Assembly: GCA_028285265.1 (NCBI GenBank)
Contig: JANQPX010000079.1
Span: forward strand, 45,006-109,005
Direction: 5' to 3'
Length of the DNA: 64,000 nt
Source of the DNA: Geminicoccaceae bacterium
Lineage (GTDB): Bacteria; Pseudomonadota; Alphaproteobacteria; Geminicoccales; Geminicoccaceae
Shown one piece after another: positions 8,845 to 17,480 of this stretch (positions within the stretch are counted from its first letter, which is position 1; every line of letters starts with the position of its first letter). Made by a program: the position numbers and the translations under genes. A model generated the notes under the pieces. It made no database searches, was not told the origin of the DNA, and was given only the letters and a program-made list of their open reading frames with translations.

Positions 8845-9459
8845 ATGACGATTGCGTATCACGTTGACGATTTGCCAGCCAACATCGATCTCGGCAACAT
8901 CGTTGCCATCGATACGGAGACCCTTGGGCTCAACCCTTCTCGGGATCGTCTTTGCGTCGTTCAGATGTCGGCGGGCGACGGGCATTGTCACGTCGTTCAT
9001 TTCCCCAAAGATCATTACAATGCGCCCAACCTGGTGCGCATGCTCAACGATCAAAATGTCCTGAAAATCTTCCATTTCGCGCGGTTTGATCTCGCGGTCC
9101 TCAACCACTATCTCGGTGCCGATTGTCGCCCCGTATACTGCACAAAAATTGCGTCGAAAATCGCCCGGACCTATACGGATCGGCACGGCCTAAAAGAACT
9201 TTGCCAAGAACTCTTGGGCATTGATCTTTCGAAACAGATGCAGAGTTCAGATTGGGGCGCGCCTTCATTGAGCGAAGCCCAGCTTGCCTACGCGTCCCAT
9301 GATGTCCTTCATCTCCATGCGTTGCGCGAGCGCCTTGATCAGATGTTGTCCAGGGAAGGACGTGATCAGCTCTTGCAGCCCTGTTTTGATTTTCTTCCGC
9401 ACCGAGCCGTTCTCGATCTGGCCGGCTGGGGGGCAACCGATATTTTTGCCCATTCATGA
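8845..9459 (+). CDS. rnd: Ribonuclease D (short form)
   Basis: 3'-5' exoribonuclease of the DEDD family, probably acting in tRNA and stable-RNA 3' processing. It has 204 residues from the ATG at 8845, about half of E. coli RNase D, because the HRDC domains are absent; such short forms are usual in Alphaproteobacteria. The four acidic motifs are visible: AIDTET (D23, E25), HFARFDLAVL, and ASHDVLHLHAL with the tyrosine-type exo III motif YASHD. The next gene is kdsD, the usual order ahead of the lpt cluster. Confidence 0.92.
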   Translation: MTIAYHVDDLPANIDLGNIVAIDTETLGLNPSRDRLCVVQMSAGDGHCHVVHFPKDHYNAPNLVRMLNDQNVLKIFHFARFDLAVLNHYLGADCRPVYCTKIASKIARTYTDRHGLKELCQELLGIDLSKQMQSSDWGAPSLSEAQLAYASHDVLHLHALRERLDQMLSREGRDQLLQPCFDFLPHRAVLDLAGWGATDIFAHS

Positions 9460-9589
9460 GGAAAGATCGCTCGGCTTCGTCGCCCTATGCCTCGGGACAG
9501 CCGTCATTGACCCGCCGCATTTGGGATGATCAGATAGATCAGATGGCAAGTAGGATAGGTTGGATCTGGAAGAGGGTGTGACCTCGACG

Positions 9590-10594
9590 ATGAGCGCCTT
9601 GCCGAGAACCGATCTCGACGTTGCGGGGAGTGCGGCCTTTAACTCCGTTGAAACCGGACGATGCGTGCTGCGTATCGAGGCCGATGCTCTCGGCGCGATG
9701 GCAGAGGCGCTCGATGAGACCTTCGCTGTCGCTGTCGACCGGATCGCAGCGATTAGGGGCCGGGTGATCGTCACGGGTATGGGCAAGAGTGGTCATATCG
9801 GGCGAAAGATTGCGGCGACCTTTGCGTCGACCGGAACGCCGGCGCTTTTCGTCCATCCTGCCGAAGCGAGCCATGGCGATCTCGGCATGATCACATCTGA
9901 TGATCTCGTTTTGGCACTGTCGAACTCCGGTGAAACCCCCGAGCTTGCCGATATTGTTGGCTATTGCCGTCGTTTCGCCATTCCCTTGGTCGTGATTGTC
10001 GGGCGTGTGGCGAGCGCGCTCGCTCAAGCCGCTGATGTCGTTCTTTTGCTGCCTGATCGGCCAGAAGCCTGTCCGATGGGCCTTGCGCCGACCACGTCGA
10101 CGACGGTGACGCTTGCCCTTGCTGATGCGCTTGCGATCGCACTCTTGAAGAAAAAAGGCTTCGATGCGCAGGGATTTGGCGTGTTTCATCCCGGCGGCAA
10201 GCTGGGCAAGAAGCTGATCAAGGTTGAACAGCTAATGCATCGAGACGAGGCGCTGCCGCTCGTCGATCTCGATACGTCGACGGCCGACGTGATCCTTGAG
10301 ATGACGGCGAAGCGCCTCGGCTGTGTCGGTGTGCTCGACTCGGCAGGCCAGCTTTCCGGCATTATCACGGATGGCGATCTGCGGCGGCATATGTCGTCCG
10401 ATCTTCTCAGCCTGCCAGCCGTCGACATCATGACCTCGTCGCCGCGGACGATCGGCGCCGACGCCTTGGCGGTTGAGGCCCTTGCCGTGATGAATCAGCC
10501 GGACCGGCCGATCACGGTGATGTTCGTCATTGACGACTTCCGGCCGATCGGCATCCTGCACGTGCACGATTGTCTTCGGGCGGGTGTGGCATGA
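9590..10594 (+). CDS. kdsD: Arabinose-5-phosphate isomerase KdsD/KpsF family
   Basis: Converts ribulose 5-phosphate to arabinose 5-phosphate, the first step to KDO for lipopolysaccharide. About 334 residues: an N-terminal SIS sugar-isomerase domain (VTGMGKSGHIGRKIAATFAS, then LALSNSGETPELADIV and PTTSTTVTLALADALA) and two C-terminal CBS domains (from QLMHRDEALP on). I chose the ATG at 9590; an in-frame TTG at 9560 is possible. Its stop overlaps the lptC start as ATGA, so the genes are translationally coupled. kdsC, which follows kdsD in E. coli, is absent here. Confidence 0.93.
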   Translation: MSALPRTDLDVAGSAAFNSVETGRCVLRIEADALGAMAEALDETFAVAVDRIAAIRGRVIVTGMGKSGHIGRKIAATFASTGTPALFVHPAEASHGDLGMITSDDLVLALSNSGETPELADIVGYCRRFAIPLVVIVGRVASALAQAADVVLLLPDRPEACPMGLAPTTSTTVTLALADALAIALLKKKGFDAQGFGVFHPGGKLGKKLIKVEQLMHRDEALPLVDLDTSTADVILEMTAKRLGCVGVLDSAGQLSGIITDGDLRRHMSSDLLSLPAVDIMTSSPRTIGADALAVEALAVMNQPDRPITVMFVIDDFRPIGILHVHDCLRAGVA

Positions 10595-11253
10595 TGAAGC
10601 GCTCGACCAGCCCACCGAGGCCAGCGGCGACTCTCGGCGGGCGCTACAGTCGACGTGTCGATCGACTACGCTTTGTCTTGCCTGCGATCGCTCTCTTGCT
10701 CCTTGCCGTGGTGATGGCCTGGCCTTGGCTGGTGGGCGGCTACGGTGGGCTGATTGTTCCGGCGTTCAAGAATGCTGCTGAGCATGTTAGCGACGCCATG
10801 CGCATGACCAATCCGCGCTATGTCGGCAAGACCGAATCCGCAAAGCCCTACGAGGTGACGGCCTCATCGGCTTTCCTCGATCCGACGGACCCCAACCGTA
10901 TTCATCTCGACCAGTTATTTGCCACGTTTGAGGACGGAGAAACGTCTCAGGACGAGGGACCGTCATCGCGTATCAATCTGCGGGCCAATGAAGGCATCTA
11001 TATGCGTGGGCAAAACAGACTGGAGCTTGAAGGAGCCCTCGAGCTGGTATTTGGTGACGGCTATCGCTTCAATACGGAGAGTGCCGAGGTCGATCTTGAG
11101 CTCGGTCATGTCGTCGGTCCGGAACCGGTGACCGGCAATGGGCCAACAGGGACACTTGCGGCGGATCGTTTTGATATCGAGGATGGTGGTAAGCGCCTGC
11201 GATTCGAGGGGCGAGTTCACATGACGATTTTGCCCTTGGAGCCTCAGACATGA
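10591..11253 (+). CDS. lptC: LPS export protein LptC
   Basis: Bitopic inner-membrane protein that hands lipopolysaccharide from LptB2FG to periplasmic LptA. It has 220 residues with a basic N-terminus, one membrane span at about 29-47, and a periplasmic OstA-like beta-jellyroll region (PYEVTASSAFLDPTDPNRI, INLRANEGIYM, and later ADRFDIEDGGKRLRFEG). The start at 10591 overlaps the kdsD stop by four bases, and its own stop overlaps lptA. It is slightly longer than the E. coli protein (191). Confidence 0.9.
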   Translation: MMKRSTSPPRPAATLGGRYSRRVDRLRFVLPAIALLLLAVVMAWPWLVGGYGGLIVPAFKNAAEHVSDAMRMTNPRYVGKTESAKPYEVTASSAFLDPTDPNRIHLDQLFATFEDGETSQDEGPSSRINLRANEGIYMRGQNRLELEGALELVFGDGYRFNTESAEVDLELGHVVGPEPVTGNGPTGTLAADRFDIEDGGKRLRFEGRVHMTILPLEPQT

Positions 11254-11849
11254 TGCTCCGTCTTTGTGTGGCCGCGTTTTTGCGGGCATTGCCGATGATC
11301 GCGCTCACGTCGGGGGCTGCGTTTGCACAGTCGCTCGATCACGATTCCAGTCAACCCATTGAGATCTCGGCGGACAGCCTTGAGGTCGAGCAGGAGCAGC
11401 AAGTCGCAACCTTCGCAGGCAATGTCGATGCCGTTCAGGGCGATCTGGTCCTGAGCGCCGACAAATTGCGCGTGCATTATGAGGGAAAGGACAGTGCCGT
11501 TGGGATCGCAGCCGGGAGTGGCAATCGTATCCGTCGTATCGACGCAGAGGGAAACGTGATCATTGCTTCACCCGAGGAAACAGCTGAGGGGAAGCAGGGA
11601 ACCTATGACGTTCGCGGCAAACTTGTGGTTCTCGAAGGTGAGGTCGTCTTGACCCGGGGCGAGAATGTGATTCGTGGCGAACGGTTGGTGATGGATCTCG
11701 TCAGCGGCAAATCGCGCATTGTCGGCACCGAGACAACCGTTGCAGATGGCAGCGAGGCTAGCCCCGGAGGACGTGTGCGCGCATTGTTTACACCGAATGC
11801 TGATGAAAATGACGAAAGTCCGCCGCGTCCTGAGGCGCGCCCACAATGA
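11250..11849 (+). CDS. lptA: LPS transport periplasmic protein LptA
   Basis: Periplasmic bridge protein whose stacked beta-jellyrolls carry lipopolysaccharide to the outer membrane. It has 199 residues, a signal peptide ending near ALTSGAAFAQ, and an OstA domain (PIEISADSLEVEQEQQVATF, AGNVDAVQGDLVLSADKLRVHY). The tail after about 170 is low-complexity and acidic/proline-rich. ATGA overlaps join it to lptC upstream and lptB downstream. Confidence 0.92.
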   Translation: MMLRLCVAAFLRALPMIALTSGAAFAQSLDHDSSQPIEISADSLEVEQEQQVATFAGNVDAVQGDLVLSADKLRVHYEGKDSAVGIAAGSGNRIRRIDAEGNVIIASPEETAEGKQGTYDVRGKLVVLEGEVVLTRGENVIRGERLVMDLVSGKSRIVGTETTVADGSEASPGGRVRALFTPNADENDESPPRPEARPQ

Positions 11850-12637
11850 CGCTGCCAACCTCTGAAGTGAGCGATAGTTCGTCTGATCATATGGGCCCAA
11901 GACTTGTGGCCGAGGCCAAGGGGCTTGTTGCGAGCAATCTAGGCAAGCAGTTCAAGCAGCGTCCGGTCTTGCGGGACGTCAGCTTGCATGTGAGGCGTGG
12001 CGAGGCGGTTGGCCTGCTCGGGCCGAATGGTGCCGGCAAAACCACGTGCTTCTACATCATCACCGGCCTACTGCAGCCGGACTACGGGTCGATCAGCCTC
12101 GATGGCGGCGATATTACCGGTCTGCCGATGTATCGAAGGGCGCGTTTGGGCATCGGCTATCTGCCCCAAGAGGCATCGATTTTTCGTGGGCTTTCGGTCG
12201 AAGCCAATATCCGTGCAGTCCTCGAAGTGGCCGAACCTCTGCGGAGCAAGCGAGAGTCCAAATTGGATGAGCTCTTAGCAGAATTTTCGTTGACCCATCT
12301 TCGGCGCGCGCCTGCGCTAGCGCTCTCCGGCGGTGAGCGACGACGGGTCGAAATTGCCCGAGCCCTTGCCTCCGATCCCAGCTTCATGCTGCTGGACGAA
12401 CCACTTGCCGGCATCGATCCAATCAATGTCGCTGAGATCCGCGATTTGGTTGGTCATCTCAAGGATCGCGGCCTTGGCGTACTTATTACCGATCATAATG
12501 TGCGAGATACACTAGATCTTATTGATCGAGCCTACATACTTCATGAAGGACATGTGTTGATGGAGGGGGCTCCCGACAAGATCGTCGCTGATGAAGGCGT
12601 TCGCCGCGTCTACCTCGGAGAGCGATTTAGCCTCTAG
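11846..12637 (+). CDS. lptB: LPS export ABC transporter ATPase LptB
   Basis: Cytoplasmic ATPase that powers lipopolysaccharide extraction with LptF and LptG. It has 263 residues with a 25-residue extension before the usual start. Walker A GPNGAGKTT, Q-loop LPQEASIF, signature LSGGERRRVEIARAL, Walker B FMLLDEPLAGIDP and switch histidine ITDHNV are all intact. The start overlaps the lptA stop (ATGA). lptF and lptG are not in the window. Confidence 0.95.
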   Translation: MTLPTSEVSDSSSDHMGPRLVAEAKGLVASNLGKQFKQRPVLRDVSLHVRRGEAVGLLGPNGAGKTTCFYIITGLLQPDYGSISLDGGDITGLPMYRRARLGIGYLPQEASIFRGLSVEANIRAVLEVAEPLRSKRESKLDELLAEFSLTHLRRAPALALSGGERRRVEIARALASDPSFMLLDEPLAGIDPINVAEIRDLVGHLKDRGLGVLITDHNVRDTLDLIDRAYILHEGHVLMEGAPDKIVADEGVRRVYLGERFSL

Positions 12638-12721
12638 CGGCCATGATCTGAAGGATGCTGTCTTATAAGGTATGTGATGCCGGGGATTCTGCTCAATTGT
12701 CGTGGGGGCAAGTTGATGTAT

Positions 12722-12750
12722 CGGGCACGGAGGTGTGACTGTCGTGCCCG
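12722..12750 (+). terminator. Hairpin between lptB and rpoN
   Basis: Perfect inverted repeat CGGGCACG / CGTGCCCG with a 13-base loop, in the 179-base gap between lptB and rpoN. There is no T-run after it, so it may attenuate transcription, stabilise the message or mark a Rho-assisted end. Confidence 0.4.
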
Positions 12751-12816
12751 GAGCGCGTGCGCCATGTCGACTGAGGGTATTCGCCGGCGACGGATAGGCG
12801 ATAGGTAGCCGCCCGG

Positions 12817-14352
12817 ATGTCCGTCTCACTCCGTCTCGATATACGACAAAGCCAAAGCCTTGTGATGACGCCGCAGCTGCAGCAGGCGATTAAGCTGTTG
12901 CAGCTCGGCAATCTTGACCTCGCGGCCTATGTGGAACAGGAGCTTGAGCAGAACCCGTTTTTGGAAAAGCGGGAGGAATCAACCGACAAGGATCCAGTTC
13001 GGGAATCGTCCGATCAACCCAACGCCTTGACCGGCGATGACGGTACCAATCAGCTCAGCGGGTCGCCAGATTTTGTGACCGATACGCAAACCAGCGGCGA
13101 GGGCTGGTCGGGGTCAAGCGAGGACGGCTGGCAGGAGTCGGAGCGTGAACCGCCTCTCCAGGGGGTCGAGACGCAGTCGATCAGCGACAGTTTTGGTTAT
13201 GTTGGCCGCGGAGGTTCGATGGCGTTCGACGATGAGATCGATAGCCTTGAAAACCGGGCAAGCCGTCCCCAGACCTTGCGCGATCATCTGCTCGATCAGA
13301 TCCATCTGTCCACCGTAGATGGCCCCGAGCGTTTGATTGCCCATCATCTGATCGATTTGGTCGATGATGATGGCTATTTGCGCGGCGATCTCGATGATGT
13401 CACGTCATTGACAGGGTGCGATTCCGACATGGCGGAAGCCGTGCTTGCGAAGCTTCAGCAATGTGATCCGTCGGGTGTTTGCGCGCGATCATTGAAAGAA
13501 TGCTTGGCGCTTCAACTCCGGGACCTCGGCCGGTTCGATCCGGCGATGGAGGCGCTTCTCGACAATCTCGAATTGCTTGCCAAGGCTGAAATCGGCCAGT
13601 TGCACAAGATCTGCGGTGTGCTTGCGGACGACATTCCCGAGATGATCGCGGAAATTAAGGCGCTCAACCCCAAACCGGGGCAGGGTTTTGCCGAACAGCC
13701 CATCGACGCCGTCGTCCCCGACATCTTTATCCTGCCCACGCCCAGCGGCTGGCGCGTGGAGCTAAACACGGCAACGTTACCGAAACTGATCGTCAATAAC
13801 GAATATCATACTCAGGTACGCAAAGACGCCGAGGACGCCAGAGCTAAAGAGTATGTGAACGAGCGAATTCAATCCGCAAATTGGCTGATCAAGGCATTGG
13901 ATCAGCGTGCGCGGACGGTGCTCAAGGTCACGGAAGCCGTGGTTGAGCGACAGGGCGACTTTCTGACCTTTGGTGTCAGCCATTTAAAGCCACTAGTCCT
14001 GCGCGATATCGCTGAGGCCATCGAGATGCATGAAAGCACCGTCTCGCGCGCGACAGCTGACAAATTTGTTGCCACGCCTCGAGGTACCTATCCTTTTAAG
14101 TACTTTTTTTCCAATGCGTTACCATCAGCCGACGGTGAAGGAGGTCATGCTGCCGAAGCGATCCGGCAGAAGATAAAGGAGCTGATCGACGGCGAGAGAC
14201 CCGATGAGGTGCTCTCCGATGATCAAGTCGTGACTCTATTGCGCGCGCAAGGCGTGTCAATTGCACGAAGGACGGTCGCAAAATATCGCGAATCGCTATC
14301 AATTCCTTCATCAGTTCAGCGTAGAAGGGAAAAATCTTTAAAGCTTGCGTAA
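12817..14352 (+). CDS. rpoN: RNA polymerase sigma-54 factor RpoN
   Basis: Sigma-54 directs polymerase to -24/-12 promoters and needs enhancer-binding ATPases. It has 511 residues in the family order: glutamine-rich region I (about 1-50, MTPQLQQAIKLLQL), an acidic region II (about 50-125), the core-binding region, the helix-turn-helix (LVLRDIAEAIEMHESTVSRA) and the RpoN box ARRTVAKYRE at about 485-494. Start ATG is supported by the canonical N-terminus. It lies between lptB and ptsN, as in many Proteobacteria, but hpf is missing after it. Confidence 0.97.
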   Translation: MSVSLRLDIRQSQSLVMTPQLQQAIKLLQLGNLDLAAYVEQELEQNPFLEKREESTDKDPVRESSDQPNALTGDDGTNQLSGSPDFVTDTQTSGEGWSGSSEDGWQESEREPPLQGVETQSISDSFGYVGRGGSMAFDDEIDSLENRASRPQTLRDHLLDQIHLSTVDGPERLIAHHLIDLVDDDGYLRGDLDDVTSLTGCDSDMAEAVLAKLQQCDPSGVCARSLKECLALQLRDLGRFDPAMEALLDNLELLAKAEIGQLHKICGVLADDIPEMIAEIKALNPKPGQGFAEQPIDAVVPDIFILPTPSGWRVELNTATLPKLIVNNEYHTQVRKDAEDARAKEYVNERIQSANWLIKALDQRARTVLKVTEAVVERQGDFLTFGVSHLKPLVLRDIAEAIEMHESTVSRATADKFVATPRGTYPFKYFFSNALPSADGEGGHAAEAIRQKIKELIDGERPDEVLSDDQVVTLLRAQGVSIARRTVAKYRESLSIPSSVQRRREKSLKLA

Positions 14353-14655
14353 AGGACACTTTCACTCCATTTTCGCGGTGGAATAAAAACGGGGTTAGAG
14401 GGGAGATTTTGATCATGGACGTCATCAACCGTTGCATCTATCTCTGTTCGAACCGATCTTTCAGTCCCATTTAATGCTTAGTGGACGATCATGAACCAGC
14501 GCTGCATGCGCTCGATCAAAGGGCCCGGGACTGGAACTCCAGCGGGCGGGCTTTTCGATCCGGTGGGTGCGCCGCCGGACGGGCATATGCGGGGATGAAC
14601 GCGACGGCATCAAGACGCTGGTGCAGTCGGAACGGAGACGCAAGACGGTCCTGAT
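14353..14655. other. rpoN-ptsN gap where hpf is usually found
   Basis: 303 bases. No ribosome hibernation factor (HPF) reading frame or remnant is recognisable on either strand. A possible 19-codon ORF with a good ribosome site is listed separately. Confidence 0.6.
14415..14474 (+). CDS. Possible 19-residue peptide upstream of ptsN
   Basis: ATG preceded by GAGGGGAG at about nine bases, a strong ribosome site in a stretch with no other gene. It encodes MDVINRCIYLCSNRSFSPI and stops at TAA. It could be a leader peptide or a chance frame; there is no similarity I recognise and no terminator structure that would make it an attenuator. Confidence 0.25.
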   Translation: MDVINRCIYLCSNRSFSPI

Positions 14656-15126
14656 ATGATCGATATTGCCGATATACTCTCACCCAACGGGGTGATCGTT
14701 GACCTGAAGGCTTGCAACAGCAAGCGTCAGGTGTTGAAAGAGCTGGCGGAACGGGCGTCCGAACTGATCGACGTCGATGCGCAGCAGCTCTTAGAAGCGC
14801 TGATGGAGCGGGAACGGCTCGGTACCACAGGTGTGGGTCACGGAATCGCTATTCCGCATGCTCGGCTTGAAAAGCTGGACAAAGTTGTGGGTTTATTTGC
14901 CCGGCTCGACCAGCCGATCGACTTCGAAGCGCTTGACGATCAGCCCTCGGACTTAATCTTCATGCTGCTGGCGCCGAACGCGGCTGATGCCGACAGTCTG
15001 AAAGCGCTTGCGCGTGTGTCGCGCGTACTGCGCGATCGCAGCCTGCAGCAACGGCTCCGCCAGACCAAGGATGCCGATGCCATGTATCGCATGCTCACGG
15101 AAAAGCCCGAGTCTCACGCAGCGTGA
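14656..15126 (+). CDS. ptsN: Nitrogen PTS enzyme IIA, PtsN
   Basis: Phosphoryl acceptor at the end of the regulatory PTS-Ntr (PtsP-HPr-PtsN), which regulates potassium uptake, nitrogen and stress functions rather than sugar import. It has 156 residues, a fructose-type EIIA fold, and the phosphorylated histidine at H68 in GIAIPHAR, with GVGHGIA just before. Length fits the family. It follows rpoN and leads directly to hprK. Confidence 0.95.
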   Translation: MIDIADILSPNGVIVDLKACNSKRQVLKELAERASELIDVDAQQLLEALMERERLGTTGVGHGIAIPHARLEKLDKVVGLFARLDQPIDFEALDDQPSDLIFMLLAPNAADADSLKALARVSRVLRDRSLQQRLRQTKDADAMYRMLTEKPESHAA

Positions 15127-15179
15127 CTCCAAGCCACTCTGCTGTCGGCCCCTAGCAAGGCTCCGGAACGTCGCAAGTC

Positions 15180-15674
15180 ATGGTCACGCAGTCGGCTCCT
15201 ATTGGAAATGTCACGCTTCCAATGACGGGCGCCAACAAAAGCAATGACGCGCAGGTGATCCTGGTGCACGGTGCTGCTGTTCAGTTCGCCGGCAAAGGCG
15301 TGCTCCTACTGGGTCCGTCTGCCGTCGGGAAATCGGATCTGGCGCTTCGACTGATTGACGCCGGCGCGACATTGATCGCTGACGATCAGGTGAAGCTTGA
15401 GGTCAAAAACCAGCGCCTTGTGGCAGGCCCTCATGAGCGCCTCAAAGGGTTGATCAACCTTCGCGGAATTGGGATTTTGCGCTTGCCGTATCAAGAGGGG
15501 CCACTCGATCTCGCCGTCGACCTGGTCAGTTCTGACGCGGTGGCTGACCCTTTGCCGCCACCGGCGAATGTGTCCTGGCTCGGCGTCGACCTTCCAAAGA
15601 TCGGCCTTGATCCCAAAGCGGCCTCGGCGGTTGCCCGTATCCGGACGGTGCTCGTTGCCGAGCGGGTGTTCTGA
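15180..15674 (+). CDS. hprK: HPr kinase/phosphorylase, short alphaproteobacterial form
   Basis: Phosphorylates HPr on serine and reverses it, tying PTS-Ntr to metabolic state. It has 164 residues, about half of the Gram-positive enzyme, because the N-terminal domain is missing; this is normal in Alphaproteobacteria. Walker A GPSAVGKSD is at about 45-53 and the conserved region ATLIADDQVKLE includes the aspartates near the active site. NLRGIGILRLPY corresponds to the signature helix. The ATG at 15180 is used; one at 15222 is possible. rapZ starts two bases after its stop. chvI-chvG, which I recall preceding hprK in rhizobia, are absent here. Confidence 0.92.
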   Translation: MVTQSAPIGNVTLPMTGANKSNDAQVILVHGAAVQFAGKGVLLLGPSAVGKSDLALRLIDAGATLIADDQVKLEVKNQRLVAGPHERLKGLINLRGIGILRLPYQEGPLDLAVDLVSSDAVADPLPPPANVSWLGVDLPKIGLDPKAASAVARIRTVLVAERVF

Positions 15675-15675
15675 C

Positions 15676-16602
15676 ATGGGGAAAGACATGGCAGCCGAGC
15701 GTATCCTCCTGGTCACGGGCATGGCAGGAGCTGGCCGCACAACGGCGTTAAAGGCCCTTGAGGATCTCGGTTATGAAGCCGTGGACAACTTGCCGATATC
15801 GCTGCTCAGTGGCCTGTTTCGGCCTAGTTCTTCCGGTCCACGCAGCATTGCGATCGGAATCGATTCGCGAAGCCACGCGTTCGATCCAGATGAGTTAATC
15901 AAACGCCTTGGCGCTCGACCGACCACCAATGGGGCCGAGACCCGAATCCTATTTCTCGATTGTGACGACGACATCCTGGCTCGCCGCTTTACTGAAACCC
16001 GTCGTCGCCATCCACTGGCGCCCGACCGTTCCGTGGCGGATGGCATAACGCGCGAGCGCAACCTGATGGCGCCTCTACGTGACATAGCCGACGTCATGCT
16101 CGATACGAGTCACCTAACGCCGGGTGAGCTGCGCCAGCTCGTCGCAGGCCACTTCGCAATCGACAGTCAGCAAAGCCTCGCAATTTCCGTGATTTCGTTC
16201 AGCTATCGAAAGGGCTTGCCAAGGGAAGCGGATCTGGTATTCGACGTTCGGTTTCTTGCAAATCCACATTACGATGATCGGTTGCGGCCCATGACGGGAG
16301 TCGATCTGCCGGTGCAGAACTATATCGACGCTGATCCCAAGTTCCGAAAGTTACTCCAGGATCTTGAAGACTTTATGGTGCCTCTCCTGCCGGCCTATCA
16401 GCTCGAGGGGAAAAGCTATTTGACCATCGCATTTGGTTGTACCGGAGGACGTCATCGCTCGATTGCGACTGCAGAGCTCTTCGCAGAAAGGTTGCGGCAA
16501 AAGGGCTGGCCTGCGCGGATCAGGCATCGCGATACGCCAGAGGCGAATCGCTCCGCTCAGGAAAGGGCAGCGAACGAGAAGCCGGCGATGAAGGCGATAT
16601 GA
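15676..16602 (+). CDS. rapZ: RNase adapter RapZ / P-loop nucleotide-binding protein
   Basis: Family of E. coli RapZ, which delivers small RNAs to RNase E to control glucosamine-6-phosphate synthase. It has 308 residues from the ATG one base after the hprK stop; a longer frame upstream overlaps hprK and is not used. The P-loop at about 15-23 reads GMAGAGRTT, with arginine in place of the usual lysine; I believe this is common in alphaproteobacterial members. The C-terminal part contains FSYRKGLPREADLVFDVRFL and AFGCTGGRHRSIATAE, the conserved RNA-binding and putative ligand region. Confidence 0.93.
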   Translation: MGKDMAAERILLVTGMAGAGRTTALKALEDLGYEAVDNLPISLLSGLFRPSSSGPRSIAIGIDSRSHAFDPDELIKRLGARPTTNGAETRILFLDCDDDILARRFTETRRRHPLAPDRSVADGITRERNLMAPLRDIADVMLDTSHLTPGELRQLVAGHFAIDSQQSLAISVISFSYRKGLPREADLVFDVRFLANPHYDDRLRPMTGVDLPVQNYIDADPKFRKLLQDLEDFMVPLLPAYQLEGKSYLTIAFGCTGGRHRSIATAELFAERLRQKGWPARIRHRDTPEANRSAQERAANEKPAMKAI

Positions 16603-16621
16603 TGAAGAAGCGGAGTGCATG

Positions 16622-17032
16622 ATGATTGGCCTGGTTCTCGTCACCCATGGACGACTCGCGGAAGAATTTATCGACGCGATGCAGCATGTTGCTGGCCCGC
16701 AAGAAACCATCCTCGGCATTTGCATGGGCCCGGACGATGACACGGAGGTTAGACGTCAAGACATAATGGACGCGGTTGCCGAGGTCGATACGGGAGAAGG
16801 CGTGATCGTGTTGACGGATATGTTCGGCGGAACGCCGTCCAATCTAGCGATTTCCATTATGGATAAGGCGCATATCGAGGTTATCGCTGGCGTCAATCTT
16901 CCGATGCTGATCAAGCTTGCCAGTGTGCGCAGCACCGAGAGCCTGGAGCAAGCCGTGGTAAGCGCTCAAGAGGCTGGTAAGAAGTACATCAACGTTGCCA
17001 GCACGCTCCTTAACGTCAGTCAGGCCAAATAA
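16622..17032 (+). CDS. PTS mannose-type EIIA domain protein
   Basis: Single-domain EIIA of the mannose family, likely a regulatory phosphoacceptor in PTS-Ntr because no EIIB, IIC or IID accompanies it. It has 136 residues; the phosphorylated histidine is H9 in VLVTHG and the DMFGGTPSN motif is intact. Two tandem ATGs exist (16619 and 16622), and GCGGAG precedes them. It is followed five bases later by the HPr gene. Confidence 0.92.
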   Translation: MIGLVLVTHGRLAEEFIDAMQHVAGPQETILGICMGPDDDTEVRRQDIMDAVAEVDTGEGVIVLTDMFGGTPSNLAISIMDKAHIEVIAGVNLPMLIKLASVRSTESLEQAVVSAQEAGKKYINVASTLLNVSQAK

Positions 17033-17037
17033 GGGCG

Positions 17038-17334
17038 ATGACGACCCCGCGAGCTGCCGTTCCAGGTGAATTCCATCGCTGGGTCAAGGTGGTTAATCAA
17101 AAGGGCCTGCATGCACGAGCCGCGCGAAAGTTTGTTCTAGCCGCCCAGCGGTTTGAATCGGATATCCATGTGGGCCATGGTGGTTTGGTGGTGCAAGCAA
17201 CCTCGATTATGGGCTTGATGATGCTTGCGGCGGCTACCGGAGCCGTTCTTGAAATTGGCGCGACTGGCGACGATGCTGAGGAAGCGCTGGATGAATTGGA
17301 GCAGCTTGTCGCCGAAGGATTTGAAGAGCCCTGA
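17038..17334 (+). CDS. ptsH: Phosphocarrier protein HPr (NPr type)
   Basis: Small phosphocarrier that passes phosphate from enzyme I-Ntr to EIIA proteins. It has 98 residues, the histidine site H25 in GLHARAARKF, and the regulatory serine site in ATSIMGLMMLAA, the target of HprK. The N-terminal extension is about 10 residues longer than E. coli HPr. It sits between the EIIA gene and ahcY, a common alphaproteobacterial arrangement. Enzyme I (ptsP) is not in the window. Confidence 0.94.
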   Translation: MTTPRAAVPGEFHRWVKVVNQKGLHARAARKFVLAAQRFESDIHVGHGGLVVQATSIMGLMMLAAATGAVLEIGATGDDAEEALDELEQLVAEGFEEP

Positions 17335-17425
17335 CCGCCAAACTAGGCCTTGATGAGCTTGCTCCCTAACAACCCTTGTGATTTAACCCGAGCCGTACCA
17401 AATAACGCTTCTTGTGCTTGAACTG

Positions 17426-17442
17426 CATTGGTTCGTCCAATG
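17426..17442 (+). promoter_or_regulatory. Small hairpin upstream of ahcY
   Basis: CATTGG / CCAATG with a five-base TTCGT loop, 38 bases before the ahcY start. It does not match the S-adenosylhomocysteine riboswitch as I know it. The role is unknown. Confidence 0.25.
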
Positions 17443-17480
17443 AGCGCCGCCCTTTTATCTCGACAGAGTGAACAGAAACC

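Noticed and set aside
17335..17480. S-adenosylhomocysteine riboswitch before ahcY
   Set aside because: I looked for the conserved core but found only a six-base-pair hairpin.
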